The notes beneath the pieces are model-generated. The model did not search any database and was not told where the DNA came from. It was given only the letters and a program-made list of their open reading frames with translations. A stretch of 64,000 bases of DNA from Eunapius fragilis (lineage: Eukaryota > Porifera > Demospongiae > Spongillida > Spongillidae): contig OY811974.1 in NCBI GenBank assembly GCA_963681505.1, positions 10,844,461 through 10,908,460 of the forward strand, given 5' to 3'. A program made the position numbers and the translations under genes. This document shows positions 50,701-62,942 of this stretch, piece after piece. The number at the start of each line of letters is the position of its first letter. Position 1 is the stretch's first letter.

Positions 50701-53700
50701 AATATTAGACAATTCAAGTACAAAAGGTATCCATGAATGGATTCAATACTTTTGAACCTAAATAACTAGTTTGAAACTACAAGGTTTCAGCAAATATGTG
50801 TACATTTCAAAATTATACAGAGCTAATTAATTTTAATAACCACAACGACATGACTACATGGGACTCAAAGGAGGTCAGTTAAGGGGTGGGGCATGTTACC
50901 CTACTCGATGTATCAGCACAGCTGAAAAGGGACGAGGATAAGGATTCTGAATGAGGCTAGAAATTGCATAAGCCTGTAATTCAACCTTTGCATTTGTCTG
51001 GATTGGGCAATTGGACCCCGTGGATTTGGCAGAATTTTACAGCAAACCGGTGAAGCTGATCTGGTTAGAATCAAAGCTCACTGCAATGAATCCAAAAAGG
51101 GAAGATATTATGTCAATTCGAACCGGAAGTGAAACAGCAGCTCTTTCAAGATAAGTTACTCGCCTACAGAAAAAAGGAGGACGAGGACTGGGCTATTGAC
51201 TGCTAAGGCAATTGGGATCTTAAAACAGCTTATGCCCAGTATGCAATGGATGTGTAATAAGATGTTGGCTGATATGCTGGCTACAACCTCAGAAGGCCAT
51301 AACTCTGACTGGTATGAACAACTAAAGATGGTGTGCTTTGCCTACAACAGAAGTGTACATGTACATCCGATTACGGGCTACAATCCTTTCTGTCCACTGC
51401 ATGGTAATGACAAGTGGTTACCAGATGATGTATGCCTCACATTGCAGCTCCACAGGGCACAGCAGGGTCCTCACATTGCAGCTCCACAGGGCACAGCAGG
51501 GTCCTCACATTGCAGCTCCACAGGGCACAGCAGGGTCCTCACATTGCAGCTCCACAGGGCACAGCAGGGTCCTCACATTGCAGCTCCACAGGGCACAGCA
51601 GGGTCCTCACATTGCAGCTCCACAGGGCACAGCAGGGTCCTCACATTGCAGCTCCACAGGGCACAGCAGGGTCCTCACATTGCAGCTCCACAGGGCACAG
51701 CAGGGGCCTCACATTGCAGCTCCACAGGGCACAGCAGGGGCCTCACATTGCAGCTCCACAGGGCACAGCAGGGTCCTCACATTGCAGCTCCACAGGGCAC
51801 AGCAGGGGCCTCACATTGCAGCTCCACAGGGCACAGCAGGGGCCTCACATTGCAGCTCCATGTGCAGGGACCTCACATTGCAGCTCCACAGGGCATGGCA
51901 GGGACCTCACATTGCAGCTCCACAGGGCACAGCAGGGTCCTCACATTGCAGCTCCACAGACAGCAGGGGCCTCACATTGCAGCTCCACAGGGCATGGCAG
52001 GGACCTCACATTGCAGCTCCATGTGCAGGGACCTCACATTGCAGCTCCATGTGCAGGAACCTCTCCACATATTGCTGACAGCATGTATTGCATTCAGAAC
52101 AGCAAAAACAAGCAACTGCAACAAACGATCCAAATTTTTTTACCGTCCTTGTAGGCAAAAAAAAAAACAAGCAACTACGACTGTGATCCAAATGTTTGAC
52201 TGTTCCTAAGTCACATGCATGTCAGGAATATGGTTCGAACTGAATGCATACAAGGACATAAGCTTTCAAAAAGAAGTTGGGGTTGTACATGTATAACCAT
52301 AGATTAATGACCTTATAGATACTATAAGGTCATTAATCTATGGTATAACAGACCAATAAAATGCATTGGGCGTGGGCATGATGTTTTTACTTTTTATTAG
52401 AGTGTGTGTCCTTTTTCTTGGGTGTGTGTTGGTGTGGTTAAAAGATCGTGGATCATCGTGTTAAGAACAAGATTGTTACACATGTACTCCACGGTGACAC
52501 ATGTACTCCTAGGTGACACATGTACTCCTAGGTGGTACATGTACTCCTACACTGTAAAAATTATAATAATGATAATTTACAATTAAAATTACAGATATAC
52601 ACGTTAAAACAAGCATTGGGGGGGGGGGGGGGGGTGTGCTTAAATGTGGTACTCTATGGCACAGGAAAACACACCCACACACACACGAATCTTCACGACA
52701 CACCCACACCCACACACACACACACATTTACGCACAAATCTTCACACAAACACACCACATACTTGCACTATGGCCACAGCCACTGTTGGTCGTCCTCTTG
52801 TGACTTCAGTGACCTCACGCTCCATCAGAACAGAAGGAATAGATGATACCAACACATGGTCACCTTGGAAAGTCAAGGACACACCTACAGTACATGTGGG
52901 TTAAAAGTAAATGCACAAACTGATCATGCACGACTGGTGTATCATACCAACAGACTCTAAACGTTCTCTGAAATGTCTAGCAAGCTTCCCTTGAGATGGC
53001 TGCAGGTCCATCATGATGGGAGGCTTGACCACAGACTGCTTCATGCACCCCCGTGCAGCCGTGGATCCAGAACTTGAGTACAGTCCTGAAAATATTTGAC
53101 ACGACAAATCAGATATGTAAATATCCACAACAAAGGCATCCTCTCAACAGTCCTAGTAGTCATCCACATCTCCACTCCATACCTCTACTTACACCTCTCC
53201 CCCTCCACACACCCAACCCCACCTACATGAACATGTACCCTCCACAACCAAGTGCCGGAATAATTTATTCATATGACAAAAGTCCCCAGACCGGACAATT
53301 GTCCCGCCATCTTATATGGACGGATGATTCTACAAATTGCCCGTCTCTGAGCAAGAAAGAAAAAAGGCAGAGACCCATCATCGAGACCCACCTTGCAGTT
53401 TAAACAAATACCTCTTTGCTACGGGAGCCGCTCACACAAGACAGCCATATTTGATTTGATGGTCTCAGTCATAAGACTGCTGTCATCCCACGAAGAGTGG
53501 TAATGATAAATCTTAATAACTACACCCTACTGTAAGGCCACCGTTTGACCCAAAAGTACAAAACGACTGGTCTATTGACTTCGGTTATTTCGATTATTAC
53601 ATATCAATTGCGTTACTGACATTTGGTAAGTACAAAGCATTGATCGGGGGTGATTTAACAGCGGGAGACTTTGTTCCCTGAGACCCCAATATAATCAAAT

Positions 53701-56327
53701 TTTTTCTGTCGATGACACTATTATCCATCACTGGTTATGTGTCGGTATTCATGGGGTAGACCCTGATACCACTCGGAAATTTTTCCAGATCGAGCTGGCC
53801 ACGTTGCTACACGGTCGGGTGAAACGCCCACTATATTCGCTCCTCCCCCACCGCTCAGACTCTGAATCTGTATGTGCCCCGTCGTTGGAAATAGAAATTC
53901 CTTGTGATCTTACCGGAAATGGTACCTCACTCAGATTTCGAAACGTATATACTGCCGATGCGCAGATGTTACCACTGGAGATATGTGACCCCTACCTGTG
54001 TAAAAAGCGGTGTGGGCACACCCTCCTACAGACTATTGGTGCTTCCGGCAACAACCCGATTGATTCCTATTTGAGAAAAATGGAGTTCTCTCGGTGAAAG
54101 ATTTGGAATAAATTCCAAACTTTATCTGCTGTCTTCCCACCCTACTAGACTGACTCTAGCTGGTACATGTACAATGGAAGAACAGAAAGAAACCACTACA
54201 TGTACCTGCAAAAAGGTATTTGGTTTTTTGGAGATCAGGTATACGGTATCGCCCAGGAGATCCGAACACCCCCCCTGATGATTGGTCGAAGTGATCCTTC
54301 CATGAAATGTGTTGGGTCTTGTTTAAATGACAGCCCCTTTGGGGCTTGAATTTTTTAAAATCATGTCTCCCGAACTCATAGCCCGTGAGAAGCACCGTCA
54401 CCACCCAAGGTAGACGAAGAAGGATCATTGAAGAGGACGTGGACTGGGTAGCTCGTGTCACAGGGCTGACGAGCACGTCACTGGGGCCCTGGCTTCCCTG
54501 TGGGCAGGATGTTGGAGGCGGCAGCCAAGCTGATGAGCTCTGAAGACTCCCATCAAGTGGTTGGAGGTTTAAACCCACCAATCCCACAAGGGTACTGTCA
54601 GAAGTGACGTACCCCCAACAAGCCACGCCCTACCTACCCTGGGAGTTGCGCCTGCCAGCACTGCTGATGAGGCATTTACATGTATCAACCCCACTGATGG
54701 ACAAGGGACCAGTTCTGGTACAAAAATCCCCCCCGACCGCCCGGAGACATCCGGTAGCAATGTACTGTAACAGGCCCAGCCTCTCGCCCCGAATTGGTGT
54801 GAGGCTACTTTATGCCCCTCAGGGACACACTGTCACCTAATGTCCACACCCCATAGCCCTCACCCCTCCACACACCACCTACCGTCCACAACCCACATCC
54901 ATCTCCCCTCCACAGACCACCCCACTCCCCTAAGCACACCCCCAGTATGGAGGAGGGTAGTTGGGGTGTGTGGAGATAGGTGAGGTGAGAAGGGGAGAGA
55001 GGTTAGACGTACCTCTTACTCCCCACTTCCCCATCTACCCTCCATACACCCACCTACCCCTCTCCCCACTTCCCCCTACCCCTCTGATATCATACCTGAA
55101 GTCAGTGTTTCAACCCTCACTCGTTCATGCGCTGCATGTTGATCAATTAGGACCAGGAGATCATGTGAGCCTGCAGTACCAATAAAAGACTTTACATGTA
55201 CATGTATTAGGCATTGCAGTACTATACATTGGCACCAAAATTTCATAGCGGCTGTATCAGTGTTCATAGCAACTGCTATGATAACTGAAACTGAAAGTTT
55301 GTATAGTCATCTTTCTCTATGAGTGAGCTAACCAAGGTACATGTACATGTACCTGCTGTCTACATTTCAGTGTACCAGACTACAGTAGGTGGGTTATTGA
55401 ATGTGATATTAATATGCAAGCACACGTACATGTAGATACACACATGTAATGTGAAGATGATAGACTACATGTACAGTGTAGTACATGTACATGTAGTCAG
55501 CCATTTACGTCTAATGCTAAGGGTCTAATGTATAATGATAATATGCCAGCACATGTAGATAATGTGAAGATGATAGACGGCATGTACACCTGTACATGTC
55601 GGTGTTTATTCAGCTAGTTGAGCATGACAGATGATGAGGGGAACATCCAACATACTGATGACGTAAGTCATTGAACATACAATGTATGTGGGCAAAAATA
55701 ATTTCACCAAGCACGATTGGGTGGGGGTGGTTGGGGAAGGTATGGAATGAATGGGTGGAGGTGAGAGGTGGAGGGGGGAGGGGTAATTGGCTGGCTTACC
55801 TGAACGGCTGTAGTCCATCATACAGGCAATGAATTTCTCATCAACTTGCCCCAGGACCTGCGATGCATAACATCAGTGCTCAGTGAACTACTGTAATGTC
55901 CACAATGCCTGCAATTTGATGAATGCAATAGACCCTTCTACATGTACATGTAGCAGAGGAATTAGATAGCACATCCTTAGCATCCACACAACCAAGCCAC
56001 ATGTATGAAAGCGGGAGACAGCCACAACAATACATATGAACACGTTGCTCGCACCTTTTGCTAGACATCACATTCCTAAGTTTAACACAAGAAGGGTCTA
56101 TTGAAATGAAAATGTACATGTATCCTTCAACTGCCTGAATAACAAGTAACAACAAAGCATGAGATTGTATGCAGAACTGGCAGAAAATATGTGCAATCCA
56201 AGCCACACCCACACAGATCACCTTGAGGTTCTGGAACATCTCCGTTGAGAACTTGAATGAGCCAATAACCCCTTGAAGCCTGGTATGACCTGCAGAGCCC
56301 GTACCACCAACTCCAATCACATCCTGC
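47740..56327 (-). CDS. MLH3: MLH3, C-terminal (endonuclease) half, eight exons; 5' part missing at a gap
   Basis: Exons on the minus strand are 56327(gap)-56222, 55857-55800, 55170-55096, 53085-52948, 52884-52763, 48325-48247, 47975-47876 and 47797-47740. All seven junctions have GT-AG borders and keep phase. The product reads [29 protein letters not shown], then [87 protein letters not shown] and [24 protein letters not shown]-x2-E-x4-E is the metal-binding endonuclease motif of MutL proteins, and QACHGAIKF and QCAHGRPS are MLH3-type. MLH3 pairs with MLH1 in mismatch repair and meiotic crossover resolution in the nucleus. The N-terminal ATPase exons should lie to the right of 56327; instead there is a gap and a repeat of the 3' exons. 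Clear orthology call from motifs and exon order. Confidence 0.9.
47876..47975 (-). CDS. MLH3: MLH3 exon ([20 protein letters not shown]), copy 1
   Basis: 100 bp with acceptor ATTAG and donor GTGTGT. It ends inside the Arg codon of CAHGR. Confidence 0.9.
48247..48325 (-). CDS. MLH3: MLH3 exon ([16 protein letters not shown]), copy 1
   Basis: 79 bp with acceptor ATGCAG and donor GTAGGG. The last base completes Gly before AIKF. It is separated from the previous exon by a 4.4-kb intron that contains the minisatellite. Confidence 0.9.
48326..51195. other. Large MLH3 intron, left part
   Basis: No gene is recognised on either strand. A poly-C run is at about 49193-49208. From 48798 onward this sequence is unique in the window, since the duplicate block is cut off by the window end. 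Confidence 0.5.
51196..51438 (+). pseudogene. Gypsy/Ginger1 integrase core fragment in MLH3 intron
   Basis: The frame reads [13 protein letters not shown], then [20 protein letters not shown] and [20 protein letters not shown]. This is the end of an integrase catalytic core ([19 protein letters not shown]...HG...LP.DV). The D,D motifs and zinc finger are not recognisable upstream. The frame then runs into the minisatellite. It is antisense to MLH3. Confidence 0.7.
51439..52060. repeat. 34-bp minisatellite, 19 units, in MLH3 intron
   Basis: The unit starts ACATTGCAGCTCCACAGGGC and is 34 bp long. Three units are about 28 bp (CATGTGCAGGGA variants), one is 31 bp, and T/G and CACAGC/CATGGC variants are scattered through the array. 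Thirty-four is not a multiple of three and no unit contains a stop in any plus-strand frame, so all three frames stay open across the array. Confidence 0.95.
52296..52344. repeat. 49-bp perfect palindrome with 3-base centre
   Basis: Arms of 23 bases (outer part ACCATAGATTAATGACCTTA) flank an ATA centre. It lies in the MLH3 intron between the minisatellite and exon 52763-52884. Confidence 0.9.
52620..52745. repeat. Poly-G run and CA-rich low-complexity stretch
   Basis: A G run at about 52618-52634 is followed by ACACACCC-type repeats to 52745, directly beside an MLH3 donor site (52762). Confidence 0.8.
52763..52884 (-). CDS. MLH3: MLH3 exon ([19 protein letters not shown])
   Basis: 122 bp with acceptor CTGTAG and donor GTATGT. 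The first two bases complete the Gly codon from the previous exon. Confidence 0.88.
52948..53085 (-). CDS. MLH3: MLH3 exon ([21 protein letters not shown])
   Basis: 138 bp with acceptor TTTTCAG and donor GTATGA. It corresponds to the helical stretch between the endonuclease motif and the ERE segment. Confidence 0.85.
53654..54097 (+). other. Unidentified open frame of 147 codons in MLH3 intron
   Basis: The frame is open from after a TGA at 53651 to the stop at 54097 with no early ATG. It reads [40 protein letters not shown] and [21 protein letters not shown] do not recognise a family. It is antisense to MLH3 and may be a piece of a mobile element or an exon of another gene. Confidence 0.35.
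54100..55095. other. MLH3 intron: GC-rich block and CT-rich low-complexity DNA
   Basis: 54360-54840 is unusually GC-rich and open on both strands without a recognisable product. 54841-55085 is built of CCCCTCCACACACC-like units. No gene is called. Confidence 0.4.
55096..55170 (-). CDS. MLH3: MLH3 exon with endonuclease motif [12 protein letters not shown]
   Basis: 75 bp with acceptor TGCAG and donor GTATGA. The Asp, Gln, His and both Glu residues of the MutL endonuclease motif are present. Confidence 0.92.
55185..55600. repeat. ACATGTACATGT-rich intron stretch
   Basis: Overlapping palindromic ACATGT motifs cluster at 55192-55204, 55335-55352 and 55461-55495, all in the MLH3 intron. Confidence 0.6.
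55800..55857 (-). CDS. MLH3: MLH3 exon ([19 protein letters not shown])
   Basis: 58 bp with acceptor CGCAG and donor GTAAGC. It enters in phase 0 and leaves with one base that completes Gly of GSHDLL. Confidence 0.9.
56222..56327 (-). CDS. MLH3: MLH3 exon ([10 protein letters not shown]), cut by the gap
   Basis: The exon reads [20 protein letters not shown] then [13 protein letters not shown] and ends in phase 0 at donor GTGATC. Its 5' border may be a GCAG right at the gap edge or may be lost in the Ns. Confidence 0.8.
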
Positions 56328-56527
56328 NNNNNNNNNNNNNNNNNNNNNNNNNNNNNNNNNNNNNNNNNNNNNNNNNNNNNNNNNNNNNNNNNNNNNNNNN
56401 NNNNNNNNNNNNNNNNNNNNNNNNNNNNNNNNNNNNNNNNNNNNNNNNNNNNNNNNNNNNNNNNNNNNNNNNNNNNNNNNNNNNNNNNNNNNNNNNNNNN
56501 NNNNNNNNNNNNNNNNNNNNNNNNNNN
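56328..56527. other. Assembly gap (200 N)
   Basis: Exactly 200 Ns. It separates an MLH3 exon from a block that repeats 41324 onward. Confidence 1.
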
Positions 56528-57690
56528 GACACGGTACGGTATTATCAGCAAATTAACCCATGCCGTCCACACCTAAATGAATTTTATGATCAAGGAAGCT
56601 ACAGCTATTTCCAAAGGTATTTATGTTGACGCGCTTGGCTACAATCCAAGCACTTAAGTATGAAAAACCCATGATTCAGAATAGCTAGCCATAACTTTAT
56701 TTCTCCCAAGCATTGTCATAAGTTCATCTCCCCAAGCATTGTTATTCATAACTTCGGGGGTACTGACTGATTATTCTGGTTTACGGCAAACTTACAACCT
56801 AACAGAAGTGCTATAGACTGTTATATCCTGGAGACTTCAAGACCAGCATTAGTGGTTGATTGATGTAGGGACACAATTATAACTGGTTTGTCTGGAGGTG
56901 TTTAAGGTTACGTTGGAAGGGTGCGGGGGGGGAGGGGGGGGTAAGAGATTGTTGTTAACATGGAATTGTTTGTGGGCGGGGTCATGATCTGGCGTAATGG
57001 AGGGATTGTCTCAGGGTGGTTGACAGGAGCTGTTCAGTGTGATGAAATAGAGTGGCTGGTCCAGGGGTTCAGGAAAAACTGTTGTGCGCTAGTAGGCTAG
57101 ATTGTTAAGGAGGTACCGGGTGAAATTTGTATATTGGCTGCATATATACATAAGCAACAGACAGAGATCTAGAGCAAAACGTACACGAAATGCAAACAAA
57201 CGCACAATGGATTAACAAATTAAAAAGAGCGTGCAGCTGCCAAGTAATTGAAATTCGGCCGGTAGTTATTTTTAATAACCACGTACTTTGAATGGGAATA
57301 TCGGAGATTCAAAACGTGGGGATGAAAACGCAGCTCTCAGGTAAATTTCTTCAGCTAGGCAAGCTCCTCAAGTTCGCTAGTTATTCACTGCGACTGGATA
57401 TTTCGACTAATGTATAGGGTATCGAAGATATATCCAGGCTGCCAACTTTCTCAAGGATAAATGGTTCATTACTATTTTTAACCGAACTAACTAATTTTAT
57501 ATTGCTATACGACATTCTGTTTAATATTGCGACATGTAATTATACTAAATTGTCATAGGTTGTCTCCAGGCTAAACCTTGAGAGTTGGCAGCGCTGTATA
57601 TCGTATTTCGTATAAGTCGTCGGCCATTCTGACCCTTGTCAACGTGTGTTGTGACAACAGCAAGCAAAGAATTTCAAGCATCCGGTCGAT

Positions 57691-57746
<56 letters not shown>

Positions 57747-57775
57747 TGTGTGTGCGTGTGCGTGCGTGCGTGCGT

Positions 57776-57806
<31 letters not shown>

Positions 57807-59598
57807 AGCATAGGAAGATTGTTTGTAGCCAATTAACTAATTTAAAAATCACAAGGAAAAAACTCGTGGAATCATTTGGAATCATTGTGTGATATTACAG
57901 AGAATCACACACAAATCATACGCGTCAGATTTTCTCGCAATGATTTTTCAGAAGATTTAAAAAATCCTCTGTAAAATTAGAACTTGATTCCACGCGTTTT
58001 TCCTCTGTGAATGTATCGCAACATCCCCGTATTTGTTTACGTACAATACTGAGGCATTCTTCTATGCTGGCTCACCCCCGCTATAAAACACACTACCAAG
58101 TACTATAGTAAGAGACAGTTGAGGATTTTGAGACAAAAAATTCAATGCTATTCCGTGTATATACACTCTCGCAGTTGGCGAACTAAGAAGCAAAATAATT
58201 GCTTTCAGGAATAAAAACTTGATCCCGCATGATTACACTCGTTGAATCATTCCCACCCTCGCAGTTGGCAACTTGGCACACAAAGCAAAATCATTCCCAT
58301 CAGTGGGAATGGCTAAAATTCCTTCTATACCAATACGTACCTTTTACCGCTGACGTCACAAATTGACTGTTTTATGTCCTTATAGAAAAACCATGCACAA
58401 AGAAATTATTCGACCGCAATATGAATATATAAACGTCAAGAGGGTCGCAATATTAGTCAATCAAGTCACGTCCCAAACGGCGAAAGAGCTAACTATTTTT
58501 TTCTACAAGGATCTACGCCCACATTTGGAGGCAGAACTTTCATATAAATTAATAAATGCTATTAAAGAATATTTACATCGATATGATGATTCGTGCAAAA
58601 CAAATTTATAGCGTGCACTCCCTGTACTTGTATTGAAAACAACCTTTTGCTCCCTCTGGCTCTCTGTGGTAACGTTGAAAAGGGACAGAAGTGAAATACA
58701 TAAGCTTAGTGTCATTCCGCGAGTGGTGATGGACTGATTTGGCTTCGCGACGTCATACAGATACTATAAAATAATCGAGTACGCAATTTAATGGCTTCAA
58801 CTGTGCTCCAATTTACAGAACACAGTCCTGTAGAACTACGCCAAGCAGTAATCATGTAAAGGGTGCTTTGCGGGTGGCGCACGACATACAACATGTTAAC
58901 AGGACGTTGGGTTGCTGAGATTCTACTTCTCATTTTAAACTTAGGCCGACTGCGTAAACGTCCACGCTCTCAGAATTACAGCTCACATGATAACATACCT
59001 TTCTTTTTATAGCGTAACTTCCACAACTGTATCAATTCAAGCTCGCATCTGAGTCAGCCATATTGCAATCCGCAAATAAGGAACTACGTTATATAGGAAT
59101 TGACTCGGGTCGTGAAATCATTTTTTAAAAACGCGACCCGCGTATAACTCGCGGACCAAGTTATCGTTACAGGAAGCTGTCCCCTAAAGTTGAACAACAC
59201 GCCTACGCCTGTCATATTGGCAACTTCCGCTATGAATATAGAAATCCTTACAAAGCTCCATCGTGAAATACAACAAAAATAGAGCGTGAGTAATACTTCT
59301 TAACGAAACTTCAAAAGGAAAAGCAGGTGGGAGCTATGGTGGTGCATGAGTTTATACCATTTTTAAGTTGCTACCCTTCCCCTTTTTCATTTATGGTGAC
59401 GTCAGCCTATTTGAAGAGGAGTGACGTTAAACTGAACCACGCCCATCGCCTGGCCCTGTGTATTCGCATAGAGTTTGTTTTCCCTATTTCGACATACGAC
59501 GCTGACACACACGCCAGTAGTGAGTTTGATTCGTGAGAAGTCGTGTTCTGCATTTCGACTTCAGTGGGCGCGCAAGTAGCGTCGCGTCTATTCAAACA

Positions 59599-61383
59599 AT
59601 GTGTCATGTTCCTTCGCTGCATGACCTCTGTCTTCGCTGCGTCATTGCGCAGTTAGCCGACTTCCCAGCGGCTCAGATGTCGGGAGTGCCTTATAGGATA
59701 CGCTACGGACTCTTCCGGAGTCTCTCGCTCGTCGACCTGTGGAAGTACGAGGACGTGATTGGGCAACAGGTGGGAGTGGACACGACGAGGGTGTGGGACG
59801 AGTTTGTGCGGGATCGCCAAGTCGACGTTACAGGACTGGACTTTGTGCACGGTTCCTCTGAGGCACCTCCCTGCGGCAAGACTATTTTTAGCGAGTCACT
59901 GCATGACGTCAGAGAGCTTTGCTTCCAGAGACTGTGGAACGACCTCCATATCTTAAAATGCACGAGGAAAACCTCTTTAGTCCTTCCCGTGCAGAAGCTG
60001 TTGTTTTCGCTGCCTCACGACCCTTTCGAGAGGGAATTTACTGACCAAGTTCCTCCCGAGCTAAGAGTGTCCGCTCCTTCGGATAGCGTGCTGACGCGTT
60101 GCTACGTGAGGTCGTTCATTATAGCCGTCGTGCAGGCGGCATCACGTGCCAGACCACGGTATCTGCGACACAGCTCGATTATGGACTACTTAAAACCCAG
60201 GCGGAATCCGTCAGAAATGGAGAAAACGCAAGCAATCGTGAAACAATTGCTGAGTAACGTAATTGCAGTGAACACGCCCAGCGAGGAGATCGGAGAGGCG
60301 TGGTTTACTGCTTTGTTGTCCAACGGAATGCCGACGTTGAAACTGTGCGTTCATTACGACCTGTTCCAATACATACTCAGTGGTGTGCAAAAGTGTGCGG
60401 AAACCAAGAAACTGGACGAGCTAATCATTCGCCTCAGAGATGAGTTAGCACCAATTTTGGAGATCAGCCGTTTCACGGAAGAGGTAATGAAGTCACATTC
60501 ACCCCACCTCCGTCTGCTTGAAATCACAAGTCTCCACCAACCCAATCTGGTCGGACATGTACAGGCTGCGACTCTAGCCAAGTTTGCAACCCCCCTCCAG
60601 TGGTTCTTGCAACAACCACACTTCACGTGCCTCAGGCTGTCGGGCGTGATCGACACGTCGGTGGCCAGGTCGCTCGTATCGACGTTCCTTTCCACGCCGT
60701 GCGCCTCGCCGCAGCGTCTGGAACTGGCCGGCATGTACGCTGGGCACAAGATTGTTGAGGGCGTGGTAAGCTTACCTAAAATAAACGACCATTACTCGCA
60801 CAAGTTCCTGCTTTTGGATAGTATACGCATGGCGGACGCAAAGAGACTCAACATGAACAAGTATCTCCTCAATTCTAAGGTCGTGGACCAACACTATTTA
60901 CCAAATCCCGCGAACCGTATTAGCACCGGGACTAGTAGTCTGACGTCATGGCTTTTCGGCCTCCCAAATCTCAAGGTCGGCTCTTTGGAAATTTTTGATT
61001 ATAGCAAAAACTGTATCGACAATGCCATTCCCAGCACAGCATCCATCGATCAGTTAAAGATGTTTGTCGTGGCCAGATCCGAAGAGGAATGCATTTGGAC
61101 CAGACTCCTCTTCAACACAGCGATGAATCATCCAGTGCTTTCCAAGTGCCTATGGGATTTGAGATTCTTGAAACGGTCGAGCAGGAGAGACTATTATTTG
61201 GCTGCCCTCACTGATGTCCTTTTGAAGCAGGTACCTTTAGGAAACTTAAGTATCCTATCTATTACTATTAATAAAAACATCGAACAGTCTGCAGTATTAA
61301 AGGTGCACCACAATGTATCTCCACTTTCAAGACTGGCTTTTGATATAGATACTGGCACTTCCATACGAGAGAAAAACTTGTAA
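59599..61383 (+). CDS. Uncharacterised intronless protein, 594 residues, copy 2
   Basis: The predicted protein is identical to that of 44396-46180 over its whole length. See that entry for the description. Whether two genomic copies really exist depends on whether the block is a true duplication. Confidence 0.6.
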   Translation: MCHVPSLHDLCLRCVIAQLADFPAAQMSGVPYRIRYGLFRSLSLVDLWKYEDVIGQQVGVDTTRVWDEFVRDRQVDVTGLDFVHGSSEAPPCGKTIFSESLHDVRELCFQRLWNDLHILKCTRKTSLVLPVQKLLFSLPHDPFEREFTDQVPPELRVSAPSDSVLTRCYVRSFIIAVVQAASRARPRYLRHSSIMDYLKPRRNPSEMEKTQAIVKQLLSNVIAVNTPSEEIGEAWFTALLSNGMPTLKLCVHYDLFQYILSGVQKCAETKKLDELIIRLRDELAPILEISRFTEEVMKSHSPHLRLLEITSLHQPNLVGHVQAATLAKFATPLQWFLQQPHFTCLRLSGVIDTSVARSLVSTFLSTPCASPQRLELAGMYAGHKIVEGVVSLPKINDHYSHKFLLLDSIRMADAKRLNMNKYLLNSKVVDQHYLPNPANRISTGTSSLTSWLFGLPNLKVGSLEIFDYSKNCIDNAIPSTASIDQLKMFVVARSEEECIWTRLLFNTAMNHPVLSKCLWDLRFLKRSSRRDYYLAALTDVLLKQVPLGNLSILSITINKNIEQSAVLKVHHNVSPLSRLAFDIDTGTSIREKNL

Positions 61384-62942
61384 ATTCATGTCCTCACCTG
61401 TATGTATACATGTACTAAAATGATCATGAACACACGATAATGCAGATATTGAATTTTAATAGACAGCTTTAATTTCAGTAACGACCTTTCTTTGAGCTGC
61501 ACCTGAAATACTTGCAACTTTACAATGTACTTCATACGTGAGCTCATGTGTGCACGCACGCTTGATCATATGAACATGTAGTGGTAATAATGATAAGAAC
61601 CCTGCACGCATGCCATGTAGATTATCTAGGAGTATTTGTTCTTGAACCTTGAGAGATGATAGATAACCTTGGCTTGTTTATTAAGTGCATCCAGAAGGCT
61701 GCGCAGGATGAACCAGCTAATAACATATTCAAGCCGGCCAGGCAAAAGCAACCTCCGTGTAATTAAAGTGTCCTCCTATACAATAATAAAGGGGCTGAGA
61801 GAAATTGAGTTCCCATTTAGCGGTCCATAGCCACTGCCACCTGATTGAGGTGTACGAGAAAGAACATATGGCTTGTCTACAAAATAAGGAAACACATTGA
61901 TAAAGCGACACAGTGGTGCAAAATTGAAAGTGTACAGAACCGACAAGAAAGGTTCTGGTCAGATATTTATTAGTCGAAATGCACATGCGGAGCCTCTACG
62001 TTAAAAATGTGCATGCATGGTCAAAATGAAGAACCTAAGAACCTAGCTACATAATGTCCTTCAATGAAGCTGGTATGAGCAAAAAAGGGGTGTTGCAAAG
62101 GGGTTGGTTATTAGGGTTATGCCCTTCGTACTGATCCAGACAGGTCAACCAACACCCTCAGGGTCAACTTTTTACCCGCATTCCGAATCCGCGTTCCAAT
62201 TGCACCCGTCCCTCCCTCCTGACACTCTTCATTGAAAAATTACAGGCACCTTCGGCATCTTGTTAGTCTTTGGCGCCGTACTCCACACCCTGATGCTAGC
62301 CATTAATCTATCACCTGATGAAAGTGATGGAGCTACGTCTTGATCCTGTGATTCTAATTGCAATTGTGCAGGATAATCATTCTGACATTGCCCATAAGTC
62401 CTCTCTCATACATGTACACTATACACTGAAGGAAGGAGCGGCCACAGTTTCCTGCATGCATGAACCACTTTTAGCAAACAAATATGTTCCAGGGTCGGAC
62501 CAAACATTGGCTCCACCTATTGTCAAAAATACACGACCTTTACAAGGCAAAGAGCAGTTTCTACAGCCAGACCACTTTTGGTAGCAAAAAGTGGTTCACC
62601 CAGACCAATTTTCGAGAGGCAGAACCTAAAACTCCTAGAGTCACCATCTTGATACTGTACAAACTACATGTATTTGGGCTTGGAATCTATACCATGCATA
62701 ACACTCAGCCATAATGATACTTCACTCTGCCAAATCATATATGTACCGTACATGCTTTCTGTTGCACAAACAACTGAAAATAAATAATGTTAAAAAGTAA
62801 ACGATGTGATGCAAAAACATTCACTTCCCCATCATCATTCTCGCACAAAGCCTGTTCAGCCTACAACGTGGGTGCCTACCACCTACCTACATGGCAAGTA
62901 TATACAAATAAACACACATGCATCAAATATGGCACACTGAAC

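Noticed and set aside
51196..52209. A 337-residue protein with HCSSTGHSR repeats
   Set aside because: The repeat part is a minisatellite with a 34-bp unit open in all frames; only the first 80 or so codons resemble an integrase.
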